DNA from: Rhizobium sp. 18055 | Lineage (GTDB): Bacteria; Pseudomonadota; Alphaproteobacteria; Rhizobiales; Rhizobiaceae | Direction: 5' to 3' | NCBI RefSeq assembly: GCF_902706285.1 | Contig: NZ_CACSKD010000009.1 | Span: forward strand, 1-64,000 | Length of the DNA: 64,000 nucleotides | Position numbers and translations under genes: made by a program | Notes under the pieces: generated by a model | Told to the model about the DNA's origin: nothing | The model's input: only the letters and a program-made list of their open reading frames with translations | Database searches by the model: none | Shown here: in pieces, positions 51,862 to 60,729 of the stretch | Position numbering within the stretch: the first letter of the stretch is position 1 | Layout of the letters: each line of letters begins with the position of its first letter

Positions 51862-53316
51862 TTATTTCGAGCCAACCAGTGCGGCGACTGCGGTTGCTGC
51901 CAGCTTCAACCGCTGGCGCACGACCGAGCGGCCGAGGATGGCCATGCTGTCGAACAGCGGCAGCGAGCGCGACGAGCCGGAGACGGCAACGAACAGCGGC
52001 GCGACGATGACCTTGAGCTTCTTGTCCATGCGCTCGGCGATGGCGCGCAGTTCGGCTTCGATCGCTTCGACGTTCCATTCGAGGATCTTTTCCAGATCCG
52101 GCTGCACGGTGTTGAGGATCTCGAGGATCTCTTCCGGCGGCGACTTGATCTTGGCGAAGGCCGAAGGCTCGAGGTTGAGGTCGGATTTCAGCAGGAAGCC
52201 CATCAGCTCCGGCAGTTCGCCGAGCTTGGAGATGCGCGACTGCGACAGGCCGAGGCCAGCCTTCAGGCGATCGTTTTCCATCGCCCAGGTGAGCACGCGG
52301 CTCTGGAACTCTTCTTCCGACATCTTCTCGCGGATCCACCGGCCGTTCAGCCAGTCGAGCTTCTGGATGTCGAAGATGGCGCCGGCCTTGGAGAGGTTTT
52401 CCGGGTCGAACTTTTCAGCCAGTTGGGCGATATCGAGCACTTCCTCGCCTTCGGCGATCTGCACGAAGAACAGGCCGAGGAAGTTCATCAGCGCTTCGGG
52501 GATATAGCCGAGTGCCGAGTAATAGGAGATCGAGGTCGGGTTCTTGCGCTTCGACAGCTTCGACTTGTCGGCGTTTCTCATCAGCGAGAGGTGCATGAAC
52601 ACCGGCTCGTCCCACTCGAAATAGCGATACAGCAGGATGTGCTTGGGCACCGACGACAGCCATTCCTCGCCGCGGGCCACATGGGTGATCTTCATCAGAT
52701 GGTCGTCGATGACGTTGGCCATGTGATAGGTCGGCATGCCGTCGCCCTTGATCAGCACCTGCATGTCGACCGAATCCCACGGGATCGAAACGTCGCCATA
52801 GACGCCGTCGGTGAAATCGCAGGAGCCTTCGGTCGGGATCTTCATGCGGATGACCGAGCCTTCGCCGGCCGCCATCTTGGCAGAGACTTCGTCGGCCGAA
52901 TATTTCAGGCAGAGACCGTCATACTTCGGCGGCTTGCCTGAAGTGCGCTGGCCTTCGCGCATCTCGGTCAGGCGTTCGGGCGTGCAGAAACAGCGGAAGG
53001 CATGGCCCTTGTCCAGCAGCTGCTGGGCGTAGGGCTGGTACATGTCCTTGCGATCGCTCTGGCGGTATGGGCCGTAGGGGCCGCCGATGTCGGGGCCTTC
53101 CGACCATGTCAGGCCGCACCACTTCAGCGCGTCGAGCACCTTGGTTTCGAATTCCGGCGTCGAGCGCGTCGCGTCGGTGTCTTCGATGCGCAGGATGAAC
53201 TCGCCGCCGTGCTTCTTGGCAAACAGGTAGTTGAAGAGTGCAATATATGCGGTGCCGACATGCGGCTCGCCGGTTGGCGAGGGAGCAATGCGGACGCGGA
53301 CGCCGGAAGCTGTCAT
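51862..53316 (-). CDS. gltX: Glutamyl-tRNA synthetase
   Basis: A 484-residue class I enzyme. The HIGH motif appears as PSPTGEPHVGTAY at 13-25 and the KMSKS loop as KLSKRKN near 252. A helical anticodon-binding domain occupies about 330-480. Many alphaproteobacteria lack glutaminyl-tRNA synthetase and carry GluRS enzymes that also charge tRNA-Gln; which tRNA this one prefers cannot be decided by eye. The ATG at 53316 begins at the conserved RVRIAPSPTG. Confidence 0.95.
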   Translation of the reverse strand: MTASGVRVRIAPSPTGEPHVGTAYIALFNYLFAKKHGGEFILRIEDTDATRSTPEFETKVLDALKWCGLTWSEGPDIGGPYGPYRQSDRKDMYQPYAQQLLDKGHAFRCFCTPERLTEMREGQRTSGKPPKYDGLCLKYSADEVSAKMAAGEGSVIRMKIPTEGSCDFTDGVYGDVSIPWDSVDMQVLIKGDGMPTYHMANVIDDHLMKITHVARGEEWLSSVPKHILLYRYFEWDEPVFMHLSLMRNADKSKLSKRKNPTSISYYSALGYIPEALMNFLGLFFVQIAEGEEVLDIAQLAEKFDPENLSKAGAIFDIQKLDWLNGRWIREKMSEEEFQSRVLTWAMENDRLKAGLGLSQSRISKLGELPELMGFLLKSDLNLEPSAFAKIKSPPEEILEILNTVQPDLEKILEWNVEAIEAELRAIAERMDKKLKVIVAPLFVAVSGSSRSLPLFDSMAILGRSVVRQRLKLAATAVAALVGSK

Positions 53317-53537
53317 GTTATGTGCCCGTCAAATAAATGCCGGACGGCTTTCCCAGGGAAAGCGACGCTCGGCCGGAAGGAATGCAGATAAGTGGATCAG
53401 GAAACCGGCCGGAAAAGGGTGTCCTGCGCGCTTGCCCGGCCAATTGTCCGTTTGGCTGGCTTTAAGGCCATATTCGGCCGCGGACGTCAAGGAAAATGCC
53501 GCCCGCGGGCCTTGAGGCGCCGTTGCCAGGCGACGGT

Positions 53538-55307
53538 TCAGGTCACGGGCCAGACATAGAGCAGCAGCGGCACGCTGACGAGGATGATCAGGAAGGAGAG
53601 CGGCAGGCCGAGGCGCGGATAATCGCTGAAGCGATAGCCGCCGGGGCCGAACACCAGCGTGTTGCACTGGTGGCCGATCGGGGTGAGGAAATCGCAGCCG
53701 GCGCCGATTGCCACCGCCATCAGGAAGGCGTCCGGCTTGTAGCCGAGCGTCTGCGCGAAGCTTGCGGCGATCGGGGCCATCACCAGCACGGTGGCGGCAT
53801 TGTTGAGGAAGGGCGTGACCGCCATCGCCGTCACCAGGATCAGTGCCAGCGCGCCGTAATGCGGCATCTGGGCGGCGAAGTGGCCGAGCCAGCCGGCGAT
53901 CAGCTCGCTGCCGCCTGTCGTCCGCAGCGTATCGGAGACCGGGATCAGGGTGGCGAGCATGATCAGGATCGGGGCGTCGAGCGCCTTGTAGACATCGACC
54001 AGCGGGATCACCCGGAAGACGACCATGGCAAGGGCTGCGCAGAAGAACGAGACGGCGACCGGGACGGCGCCGGTTGCGGTGGCGCCCATGGCGGCAAGCA
54101 GGATCAAGAGCGGCAGGTAGGCGCGGCGCGAGGTGCCGAGCATGATGTCGCGCTGGGCAAGCGGCAGGCAGGCGAATTCCTGGAGGAAGGCGGGCAGCGT
54201 GCGGCGGCTGCCCTGCAGCACCAGCACGTCGCCGGCGCGCAGGCGGACTTCGCTCAGGCGCTCGTTCAGGCGGTGACCTTTCCGGGAGACCGCGAGAAGA
54301 TTGACGCTGCGGCGGTTGGAGAGCGAGAGCTGCCGCGCGGACCAGCCGACAAGTTGGGATTCCGAGGTGATGACGGCTTCGATCGAGATCAGGTCGCTGC
54401 GTTCTGCGGGATCGGCGATCGGCTTGCCCGAGAGTTTCAGCCTGGCGTTGGAGACGATGCGGTCAAGCGCATCGGGGCTGCCCTCAAGCAGGACGGTGTC
54501 GCCGCTTTTCAGGCTGATATCGGGGAAGGGCGACAGGCGGGTGTGGCCGCGCAGGATGGCGGTGGCGACCGCGTCGCCATCGCCGAGCTTCAGGAGGTCG
54601 CTGAGCGGCTTGCCCTCGACCGTCGATTCCTCGGCCACCGTCGCCTCGGAGAAATAGGCCTTGGCTTCGAGCGCTTCTTCCAGCGACGGGTTCTCGTTCT
54701 GTCGCTCTGGCACCAGCCAGTGGAAGAAGATCAGGAAGATGACGCCGACCAGCGCCAGCGTGGCGCCGACCGGGGTGAAGTCGAACATGGTGAAGGGCGT
54801 GCCGGTGATCTCGCCGCGCAGGCGCGAGACGACGATGTTGGGCGAGGTGCCGATCTGGGTCATCAGGCCGCCGAGCAGGGCGGCGAAGCTCATCGGCATC
54901 AGGTAGAGGGATGGCGACTTGCCGCTCTTGCGGGCGAACTGGAAGGCGACCGGGATCATGATCGCCAGCGCGCCGATGTTCTTGATGAAGGCCGACAGCA
55001 CAGCGACGACGATCAGCAGCAGCGCGAGCTGGGTGTGCAGCGTGTCGAGATTGGGAAAGAAGCGCTTGATCGCGGTATCGACAATGCCGGAGCGGGCGAC
55101 GCCGGCGCTGACGACCAGCGCACTGCCGACGATGATGACGATGTCGTCGCTGAAACCCGAAAAGGCCTTGTCGAAGGGAACGAGGCCGACAGCAACCGCC
55201 AGCACAAGCGCACAACAGGCGACGAGATCGTAGCGGAACCGATCCCAGATGAAGACTGCCATCATCAGGCCGATGACGCCGAAGGCGAGAATTTGTTGTG
55301 TTGTCAT
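53538..55307 (-). CDS. SLC13/DASS family permease with TrkA-C domains
   Basis: A 589-residue inner-membrane anion transporter. Two transmembrane halves flank two cytoplasmic RCK_C/TrkA-C domains (about 205-285 and 295-375). Substrate-site motifs are KNIGA (about 110), IGTSPNIV (about 152) and NNAATVLVMAPIA in the second half. Members move sulfate, dicarboxylates or other anions with sodium; the TrkA-C type is often called sulfate/thiosulfate-like. It stands alone 221 bases from gltX. Confidence 0.9.
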   Translation of the reverse strand: MTTQQILAFGVIGLMMAVFIWDRFRYDLVACCALVLAVAVGLVPFDKAFSGFSDDIVIIVGSALVVSAGVARSGIVDTAIKRFFPNLDTLHTQLALLLIVVAVLSAFIKNIGALAIMIPVAFQFARKSGKSPSLYLMPMSFAALLGGLMTQIGTSPNIVVSRLRGEITGTPFTMFDFTPVGATLALVGVIFLIFFHWLVPERQNENPSLEEALEAKAYFSEATVAEESTVEGKPLSDLLKLGDGDAVATAILRGHTRLSPFPDISLKSGDTVLLEGSPDALDRIVSNARLKLSGKPIADPAERSDLISIEAVITSESQLVGWSARQLSLSNRRSVNLLAVSRKGHRLNERLSEVRLRAGDVLVLQGSRRTLPAFLQEFACLPLAQRDIMLGTSRRAYLPLLILLAAMGATATGAVPVAVSFFCAALAMVVFRVIPLVDVYKALDAPILIMLATLIPVSDTLRTTGGSELIAGWLGHFAAQMPHYGALALILVTAMAVTPFLNNAATVLVMAPIAASFAQTLGYKPDAFLMAVAIGAGCDFLTPIGHQCNTLVFGPGGYRFSDYPRLGLPLSFLIILVSVPLLLYVWPVT

Positions 55308-55559
55308 GCGTTTCCGGACACTGGGACTGGGCGGCAGGAGAACTCCTGGCGTCAGCGGATAAGTGTGCCGCGTGCCGCGCTATTCAATGCCGTCACGGTC
55401 GCAAAATATCGGGATGCTGCCATTGACGGCATCGATTTTGCTTGAAGCGGCGAGTGCCGGTCGGGATTGAGACGCGCGTGTCGATTGGTGTATGGAGCGA
55501 TAGGGTTGCCGGTACGGCCGCGCCGTGACGATGGATGCCGCAGCACGAAGGAGCAGGAG

Positions 55560-55847
55560 ATGGGTGACGAAAAGCCCGGCACGATCGGGCCGGATACGAT
55601 CGCCCTTCTGAAGGCTGTTGCCGACAGTCCGAAGCGCGACAACAGTGCCTATCATCGCGCCATGGCCGAAGCGCGCCAGGCTTTCGAAGATGCTGAGATC
55701 GCGCTTGGCGGGCCTGTGCGGCTCAAGACCAGGATCAAGCAAAAACGCAATGGCGACTATGTCGTCAAATGGACCTTTAAGTCTCCTGGCAAGTCTTCGG
55801 TCAATTCTAAAGCCAAGCCATCAAGCAAAAGCAAGCCTGCGAAGTGA
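55560..55847 (+). CDS. Small hypothetical soluble protein
   Basis: A 95-residue protein with no signal or helix-forming hydrophobic segment. The central part (AYHRAMAEARQAFEDAEIALGG) is helical, followed by a basic strand-like stretch and a Ser/Lys-rich tail (SSVNSKAKPSSKSKPAK). I do not recognise it. The ATG at 55560 has AGGAG seven bases upstream. The basic tail could bind nucleic acid; this is a guess from composition only. Confidence 0.65.
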   Translation: MGDEKPGTIGPDTIALLKAVADSPKRDNSAYHRAMAEARQAFEDAEIALGGPVRLKTRIKQKRNGDYVVKWTFKSPGKSSVNSKAKPSSKSKPAK

Positions 55848-55856
55848 GTTCGGTTG

Positions 55857-55976
55857 TCATGCCGTGCCGGGGGTGAATGCCAGGAAATAGACCGCGGCAA
55901 GTGCAACGGCGATGGCAAAGATGATGACGACGAACCGCGTCATGCCGCGGCGGGCTTTTTTCTCTGTGCTTTTCAT
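55857..55976 (-). CDS. 39-residue single-span membrane peptide
   Basis: Minus-strand frame from ATG at 55976 to TGA at 55857. The product has a basic N terminus (MKSTEKKARRGMTR), one hydrophobic helix (FVVIIFAIAVALAAVYFLAF) and a short tail (TPGTA), obeying the positive-inside rule. The ribosome-binding site is weak (TTTAGGCTGG). It lies between a convergent small gene and the MFS pseudogene on its own strand. Unrecognised; plausible because composition is clearly that of a membrane peptide. Confidence 0.55.
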   Translation of the reverse strand: MKSTEKKARRGMTRFVVIIFAIAVALAAVYFLAFTPGTA

Positions 55977-56046
55977 CCAGCCTAAACAGATGGATAGCCG
56001 ATAAGGTTCCATATTTTCTGGTTGAGCTGTTGCCCCAGCCTTGGGA

Positions 56047-57272
56047 TCAGACCGGCGCCAGTGCCTTGCGCTTGGCCAGCCAGACGATCATCGCAAACAC
56101 GATCAGAGCGGCGGCGCCGAGCGCCACGAACAGCCATCCGCCATGTCCCCAAAGCACGCCCGCCAAGGTCGATCCGATCGCGCCGCCGATGAAATTGCTG
56201 GCGACGAAAGCGGTGTTGAGCCGGCTGCGGGCGTTCGGGTCGATCGCAAACAGGCGCGTCTGGTTCAGAACATTCAGCCCCTGGATGGCGATGTCGAGCA
56301 GCAGCACGGCGACCAGGATCGGCAGGATATGCGTGGCGCCGAAAGCGGCGATGACCAGCGAGACCAGCGCGAGTGCCAGGGCTGCACCCGTCGCATTCAC
56401 CGACCAGCCGCGGTCATGCAGCCAGCCGGCGCGCTGGGCGGCAAGGGCGCCGGCCAGACAAGGCCGACGAGGCCGATCTGGCTGACGGAGTAGGAAAACG
56501 GCGCCGAACTCAGCAGGAAGGTGAGGCCGGTCCAGAACATCGTGAAGACCGAAAAACCGGACGCACCGATGACGAGGGTGATCTGCACGGCGCGATGCTT
56601 GCGCACGGTCGAGAACACCGAGCCGAGCAGCTTGCCGTATGAGACGGCCGGGCGCGGGCGTTCGGCTGGAAGGGAGCGGGCGACCAGAAGCGCCAGGAAG
56701 ACGATGAAGATGGCGGCTGCGACATAAATCGCGCGCCAGCCCAAGGCGTCGGCGAGAAAGCCGCTGATGGTGCGCGACAGGAGAATGCCCGAGATCAGGC
56801 CCGAGACAATGGTTCCGACGACGCGGCCGCGTTGTTCCGGCCTGGCCAGATCGCCGGCGAGCGGCGTCAGCAACTGGCCGGCGACGGTGGTGAGGCCGAG
56901 GGCGGCGAGGGCGGCCAGCAGGGCCGCGAAGGTCGGGGCCAGCGCGCAGGCGGCCAGTGCGACGGCCGAACAGAACATGATTGCGGGAATAAGCCGGCGC
57001 CGGTTCAGCGTATCGCCAAGCGGCACGATCAGCAGGATGCCGAGGGCATAGCCGATCTGCGTCACGGTGATCAGCGTGCCGGCGGTGCCGATCGAAACGC
57101 CGAACGAGCCGGCGATGTCTGCCAGCAGCGGCTGCGCCCAATAGAGATTGCCGACCGCTGCTCCACCCGAAATCGCAAACAGCAGCGTCAGCGGGCGGGA
57201 CATGCCCGGGGGAACTGGGCCAGCGGGAACTGGGCCAGGAGGGACGGGACGTTCAGTTTGGGAGATGGTCAT
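56047..57272 (-). pseudogene. MFS transporter gene with a frameshift
   Basis: A drug- or sugar-efflux type major facilitator. From ATG 57272 (AGGAGAAC upstream) the frame reads normally through nine or so helices to ISQIGLVGL, then runs out at 56397. The expected continuation AGALAAQRAGWLHDRGW and the last helices lie in another frame ending at 56047. Total length is 1226 bases, one short of 409 codons, so a one-base deletion at about 56455 accounts for the break. Near the N terminus a tandem repeat (57209-57250) encodes PVPPGPVPAGPVPPG. Real inactivation or sequencing error. Confidence 0.85.
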
Positions 57273-57346
57273 CAAGTTCTCCTATGGGGCAGTTCGGGGC
57301 CGGACAAGGCCAAGGTCTTGCCATTCCTGAAAGGCCACAGCGTCGG

Positions 57347-58105
57347 TCAGCGCTGGATTTCCGCCAATGCCCGGTGAAGCGGCAGGTCGGAAATCTGGAT
57401 CAGGCCGGAGAAGGGAATGTCCATGTCTAGCACCAGATAGATCGAGGCCGAGATCAACAGCGCGGCCAGTACGAACATCGAGACGACGATGATGTTCCGC
57501 GGTGCCCGGTAGCCGAAGCTGGCAAAGATCAGGATCAGCCAGGCCACCAGCATGCTGATCAGCGGCCTGGGGATGACGCCTTCGGATTGCTCCACCAGAA
57601 TCCAGCGCTGCTCGACGATCCGCTGGTACTGCTGGCGGGCATCGTTCCATAGCGCGATGTGCCCTGGGTCGTCTGGGTTGAGCAGCGACAGGCTGTCGCC
57701 GACTTCATTCAGCGCGAGTTCGGAGGTTGGATCGCCCTTGACCAGCGGATCGTCGATCGGCGGTGCATTTCCCAGTGCCTTCTCGACATAGACGGCCAGG
57801 CGCTGCTTGGTCTCGTTGGCTTCCAGCCCATAGGTTCGCAAGGTCTTGTCGAAGAGGATGATCTGCGTGGCGAAGGCATGGACGTTGCTGTCGATGCCTT
57901 CGAAGGTGTTCTTCGCCGAGTTGATCATCAGGCTGAAGACCAGCGAGGTCATGACCACGAAGATGTTGGCGACCAGGCGAACGACGGCGTTGGTCTCGTC
58001 CTGGCGGTGATGCACCGGCAGCTTCGAATAGGTGAGCATCGTGCCGATCGAGGCGGCGATCAGGCAGAGGCAGACAAACGCTGCCAAAAACACTTCACGA
58101 GACAT
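57347..58105 (-). CDS. DUF4239 family membrane protein
   Basis: A 252-residue protein with two N-terminal helices (about 5-27 and 42-65), a soluble middle (70-175) and two C-terminal helices (about 185-205, 212-232), matching the DUF4239/bestrophin-like arrangement. Function unknown. The ATG at 58105 has GGGAAG upstream, within a duplicated 16-base sequence. Divergent from the glutathione peroxidase gene. Confidence 0.8.
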   Translation of the reverse strand: MSREVFLAAFVCLCLIAASIGTMLTYSKLPVHHRQDETNAVVRLVANIFVVMTSLVFSLMINSAKNTFEGIDSNVHAFATQIILFDKTLRTYGLEANETKQRLAVYVEKALGNAPPIDDPLVKGDPTSELALNEVGDSLSLLNPDDPGHIALWNDARQQYQRIVEQRWILVEQSEGVIPRPLISMLVAWLILIFASFGYRAPRNIIVVSMFVLAALLISASIYLVLDMDIPFSGLIQISDLPLHRALAEIQR

Positions 58106-58107
58106 TC

Positions 58108-58139
58108 TTCCCAACCCTCACGCTTCCCAACCCTCACGC
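58108..58139. repeat. 16-base tandem duplication
   Basis: TTCCCAACCCTCACGC occurs twice head to tail, just upstream of the DUF4239 start. On that gene's strand each copy carries GGGTTGGGAA, so the duplication doubles a potential ribosome-binding site region. Confidence 0.85.
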
Positions 58140-58268
58140 ATGCCGCAGTCGCTTGCCGAGGCAAACTATCTGCTTTGCAAGAATTTGCCAGCGGGCGCCA
58201 TCCGGCGGCTGGACAAAGCTGCGCGCGAGTATAGCTTCCGCATCGCAATTTCATGTTGGAGAATGATA

Positions 58269-58814
58269 ATGACCGATGTTTTGAGTGTTCCGGTGAAGCG
58301 AGCCGATGGTCGTGACACGACGCTGGACGAGTATCGCGGCAAGGTGCTTCTGGTCGTCAACGTGGCCTCCAAGTGCGGGCTGACGGTGCAGTATGAAGGG
58401 CTGGAAAAGCTCTACGAGGACAAGCGCGAGCGCGGTTTCGAGATCGCGGCCTTTCCGGCCAATAATTTCAAGGGCCAGGAGCCGGGCACCGATGCGGAGA
58501 TCGTCGAGTTCTGCACACTGACCTATGACGTGAAGTTTCCGATCTTCTCGAAGATCTCGGTCAAGGGCGACGATCAGCACCCGCTCTACAAGGAACTGAC
58601 GACGACCGGCCTGCCGACCACCGGCGAGGGGCCGATGCGCCAGAAGCTCGAGGGCCTCGGTCTGGCAACCGAAGGCGACAAGGGCGTGCTGTGGAACTTC
58701 GAAAAATTCCTGATCGGCCGCAACGGCAAGGTGGTGGCGCGCTTTGCGCCTGACGTGACCGCCGACGATCAGCGGCTGGTGCAGGCGATCGACAAGGAAC
58801 TGTCGGCCGGCTGA
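58269..58814 (+). CDS. Glutathione peroxidase family protein
   Basis: A 181-residue thiol peroxidase with no signal peptide. The peroxidatic residue is Cys36 in NVASKCGLT (Cys, not Sec), followed by FPANNFKGQEPG with the conserved Gln and WNFEKFLIGRNG with the catalytic Trp and Asn. Bacterial Cys-type members generally use thioredoxin rather than glutathione. GGAG eight bases before 58269 favours this ATG over the one two codons earlier. A strong terminator follows. Confidence 0.92.
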   Translation: MTDVLSVPVKRADGRDTTLDEYRGKVLLVVNVASKCGLTVQYEGLEKLYEDKRERGFEIAAFPANNFKGQEPGTDAEIVEFCTLTYDVKFPIFSKISVKGDDQHPLYKELTTTGLPTTGEGPMRQKLEGLGLATEGDKGVLWNFEKFLIGRNGKVVARFAPDVTADDQRLVQAIDKELSAG

Positions 58815-58863
58815 TCCGGGCCCAGGGGCGACGGCGGCGGATTTCTCGAGCTGACATTTCGGA

Positions 58864-58896
58864 AAGGGCGCGGTGTGATGCCGCGCCCTTCTGTTT
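58864..58896. terminator. Terminator between convergent genes
   Basis: Perfect 10-base stem AAGGGCGCGG / CCGCGCCCTT with a 7-base loop, followed by CTGTTTCTTC. It ends glutathione peroxidase transcription and may serve the convergent TerC gene. Confidence 0.75.
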
Positions 58897-58898
58897 CT

Positions 58899-59660
58899 TC
58901 AGTGCTTGGTCTGCTTTGCGGCTTCGCGTTTTCGCTTTTTGGCGTTGCGGGCAAACATGTTGAGTACCTCGACGAGAGCCGAGAAGGCCATGGCGGCGTA
59001 GACGTAGCCCTTCGGAACGTGGAAGCCCATGCCTTCGGCGATCAGCGTCGTGCCGATCATCATCAGGAAGCCGAGCGCCAGCATGACGATGGTCGGGTTC
59101 TTCTCGATGAAGTTGGCGAGTGGCGTTGCGGCCACCAGCATGACGGTGACGGCGGCGACGACGGCAACCACCATGATCGGCAGATGCGGGGTCATGCCGA
59201 CGGCGGTGATGATGCTGTCGACCGAGAACACCAGGTCGAGGACCAGGATCTGGCCGATGACGGCGGCAAAGCTCGTGGTGACCGCGGCGGCGGCCGCGTC
59301 GTTTTCATGTTCTGCCGGATCGACCGTGTGGTGGATTTCCTTGGTCGCCTTCCAGAGCAGGAACAGGCCGCCGGCAATCAGGATCATGTCCTTCCACGAG
59401 AAGCCGTGGCCGAAGAGATCGAAGACCGGCGTCGTCAGCTTGACGATCCAGGCGACGGTGCCGAGGAGCGCGAGACGCATGACCAGCGCCAGGCCGATGC
59501 CGACCTTGCGGGCCTTCTCGCGGTGTTCAGGCGGCAGCTTGTTGGTGAGAATGGAAATGAAGATCAGGTTGTCGATCCCGAGGACCACTTCCATCACCAC
59601 CAGGGTGAGGAGGGCCACCCATGCGGCCGGGTCCTGAACGAGCATCATGATGTCTTGCAT
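58899..59660 (-). CDS. TerC family integral membrane protein
   Basis: A 253-residue protein with seven hydrophobic segments. Two acidic motifs within helices, [11 protein letters not shown] (about 29-39) and [15 protein letters not shown] (about 140-154), mark the TerC/YgdQ family. TerC relatives are linked to tellurite resistance and, in other bacteria, to metal (Mn) export or to loading of exported metalloenzymes. No tellurite genes are nearby, so a general metal or envelope role is more likely. Confidence 0.88.
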   Translation of the reverse strand: MQDIMMLVQDPAAWVALLTLVVMEVVLGIDNLIFISILTNKLPPEHREKARKVGIGLALVMRLALLGTVAWIVKLTTPVFDLFGHGFSWKDMILIAGGLFLLWKATKEIHHTVDPAEHENDAAAAAVTTSFAAVIGQILVLDLVFSVDSIITAVGMTPHLPIMVVAVVAAVTVMLVAATPLANFIEKNPTIVMLALGFLMMIGTTLIAEGMGFHVPKGYVYAAMAFSALVEVLNMFARNAKKRKREAAKQTKH

Positions 59661-59902
59661 CTATATGTATCCCCTTGCGCCACATTAGCGGTCGCTCGAA
59701 TGTAAGGTTGCGCCTTGGCTTGGCAAGCGCTCAAATCGGCAAGCGCACGTTGGAGCGCGCGCAAGGGGGTATACGAAAGCTGACGGTATTTTATTCCCGG
59801 ATGGGAATCCGGATTTCCGTGAGGCCGACGCCGGTGGTCCGGATTCGATCGCTGTTGCGGGATTTTAGCGGCGGCTAAGGCAGCACCAAAGCGCTCGTTC
59901 GA

Positions 59903-60574
59903 CTATTTTTCGCGGTTGACGCCGTAAGCTGCCATGAAAACGCGGATGGCGCCGTTGATGACGCGTTCGACTTCGTGTCTCGGCGGCGCATGCTCCATGC
60001 TGCCGAACAGGCGGAACTTGAAGAAGCTGCCGCTGGAAAGGTCGAGAAACTGGGCTGCCGCCAGATCGATGTCATCGATCGCGAGCTTGCCTGCTTCGAC
60101 GTAGCGCGTGAGATAATCGCGCAGGATGGTTCGCAGGTTTTCCGGGCCATTGAAGAAGCGCTGGCAAAGAACCGGCATGCGGTCGCGGACGCCGAGCACC
60201 GTGCGCATGGCAGTGATGACCTTCTCGTCGGTCATGTGGGCGATGAAGCCTGTTCCGAAGTCGCGCAGACCGGATTCGACATCGTCATGTTCGGCAAGCG
60301 CCGTTCGCATGGATGCGACGAACGCGGCGCGCTCGCTTTCGATCATTGCGGCAAAGAGTTCTTCCTTGCTGGCGAAGTAGACGTAGAGCGTACCCTTTGA
60401 CACTCCGGCTTCGCGCGTTACATCGTTCATGCTCGCGGCGTCGAAGCCGAGTTTCATGAAGACGCGGCGAGCGCCGTCGAGAATTTGCTTGCGCTTGGCG
60501 GGGTCTTCGCCTGCAGCCCATCTGCCACCACTGGATGGCAATTCCCCCACCGATGTGTCGGAAAGCTCTGTCAT
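59903..60574 (-). CDS. TetR-family regulator of the EmrAB-type pump
   Basis: A 223-residue repressor: 30-residue N-terminal tail, TetR helix-turn-helix at about 28-75 (RVFMKLGFDAASMNDVTREAGVSKGTLYVYF), then a ligand domain. It is divergent from the emrA-like gene, with a 155-base intergenic region carrying two inverted repeats. The expected role is repression of itself and the pump genes, relieved by a pump substrate. Confidence 0.9.
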   Translation of the reverse strand: MTELSDTSVGELPSSGGRWAAGEDPAKRKQILDGARRVFMKLGFDAASMNDVTREAGVSKGTLYVYFASKEELFAAMIESERAAFVASMRTALAEHDDVESGLRDFGTGFIAHMTDEKVITAMRTVLGVRDRMPVLCQRFFNGPENLRTILRDYLTRYVEAGKLAIDDIDLAAAQFLDLSSGSFFKFRLFGSMEHAPPRHEVERVINGAIRVFMAAYGVNREK

Positions 60575-60618
60575 AGCTCCTTAACCATATTCGCAGGTGC
60601 GAATGTTCTGTTAACAAA

Positions 60619-60694
60619 ATCGAACCAGGTGGTTCGATACATCTTGATATGAACGTTAAAAGGCTCTATGTCAACTGAACCGAACCGTTCAGTT
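60619..60694. promoter_or_regulatory. Two inverted-repeat operators flanking a promoter
   Basis: Site 1: ATCGAACCA-GG-TGGTTCGAT (60619-60638), perfect. Site 2: AACTGAAC-CGAACC-GTTCAGTT (60673-60694), perfect 8-base arms. Between them TTGATA (60644-60649), 17 bases and TATGTC (60667-60672) could be the rightward promoter of emrA. Both sites share the GAAC/GTTC core, consistent with binding by the divergent TetR protein. Confidence 0.7.
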
Positions 60695-60729
60695 CGATCA
60701 CTTCAACTCGTATTTACCGGTAGTCGCTC

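Noticed and set aside
50373..52010. 545-codon open frame antisense to lysS and part of gltX
   Set aside because: Runs across two genes and a repeat, and shows antisense composition only.
53496..55445. 649-codon open frame antisense to the SLC13 permease
   Set aside because: Composition is of the antisense type and the permease on the other strand has clear motifs and length.
58269..58814. Selenocysteine in the glutathione peroxidase
   Set aside because: The peroxidatic codon encodes Cys36 (TGC) and not TGA.
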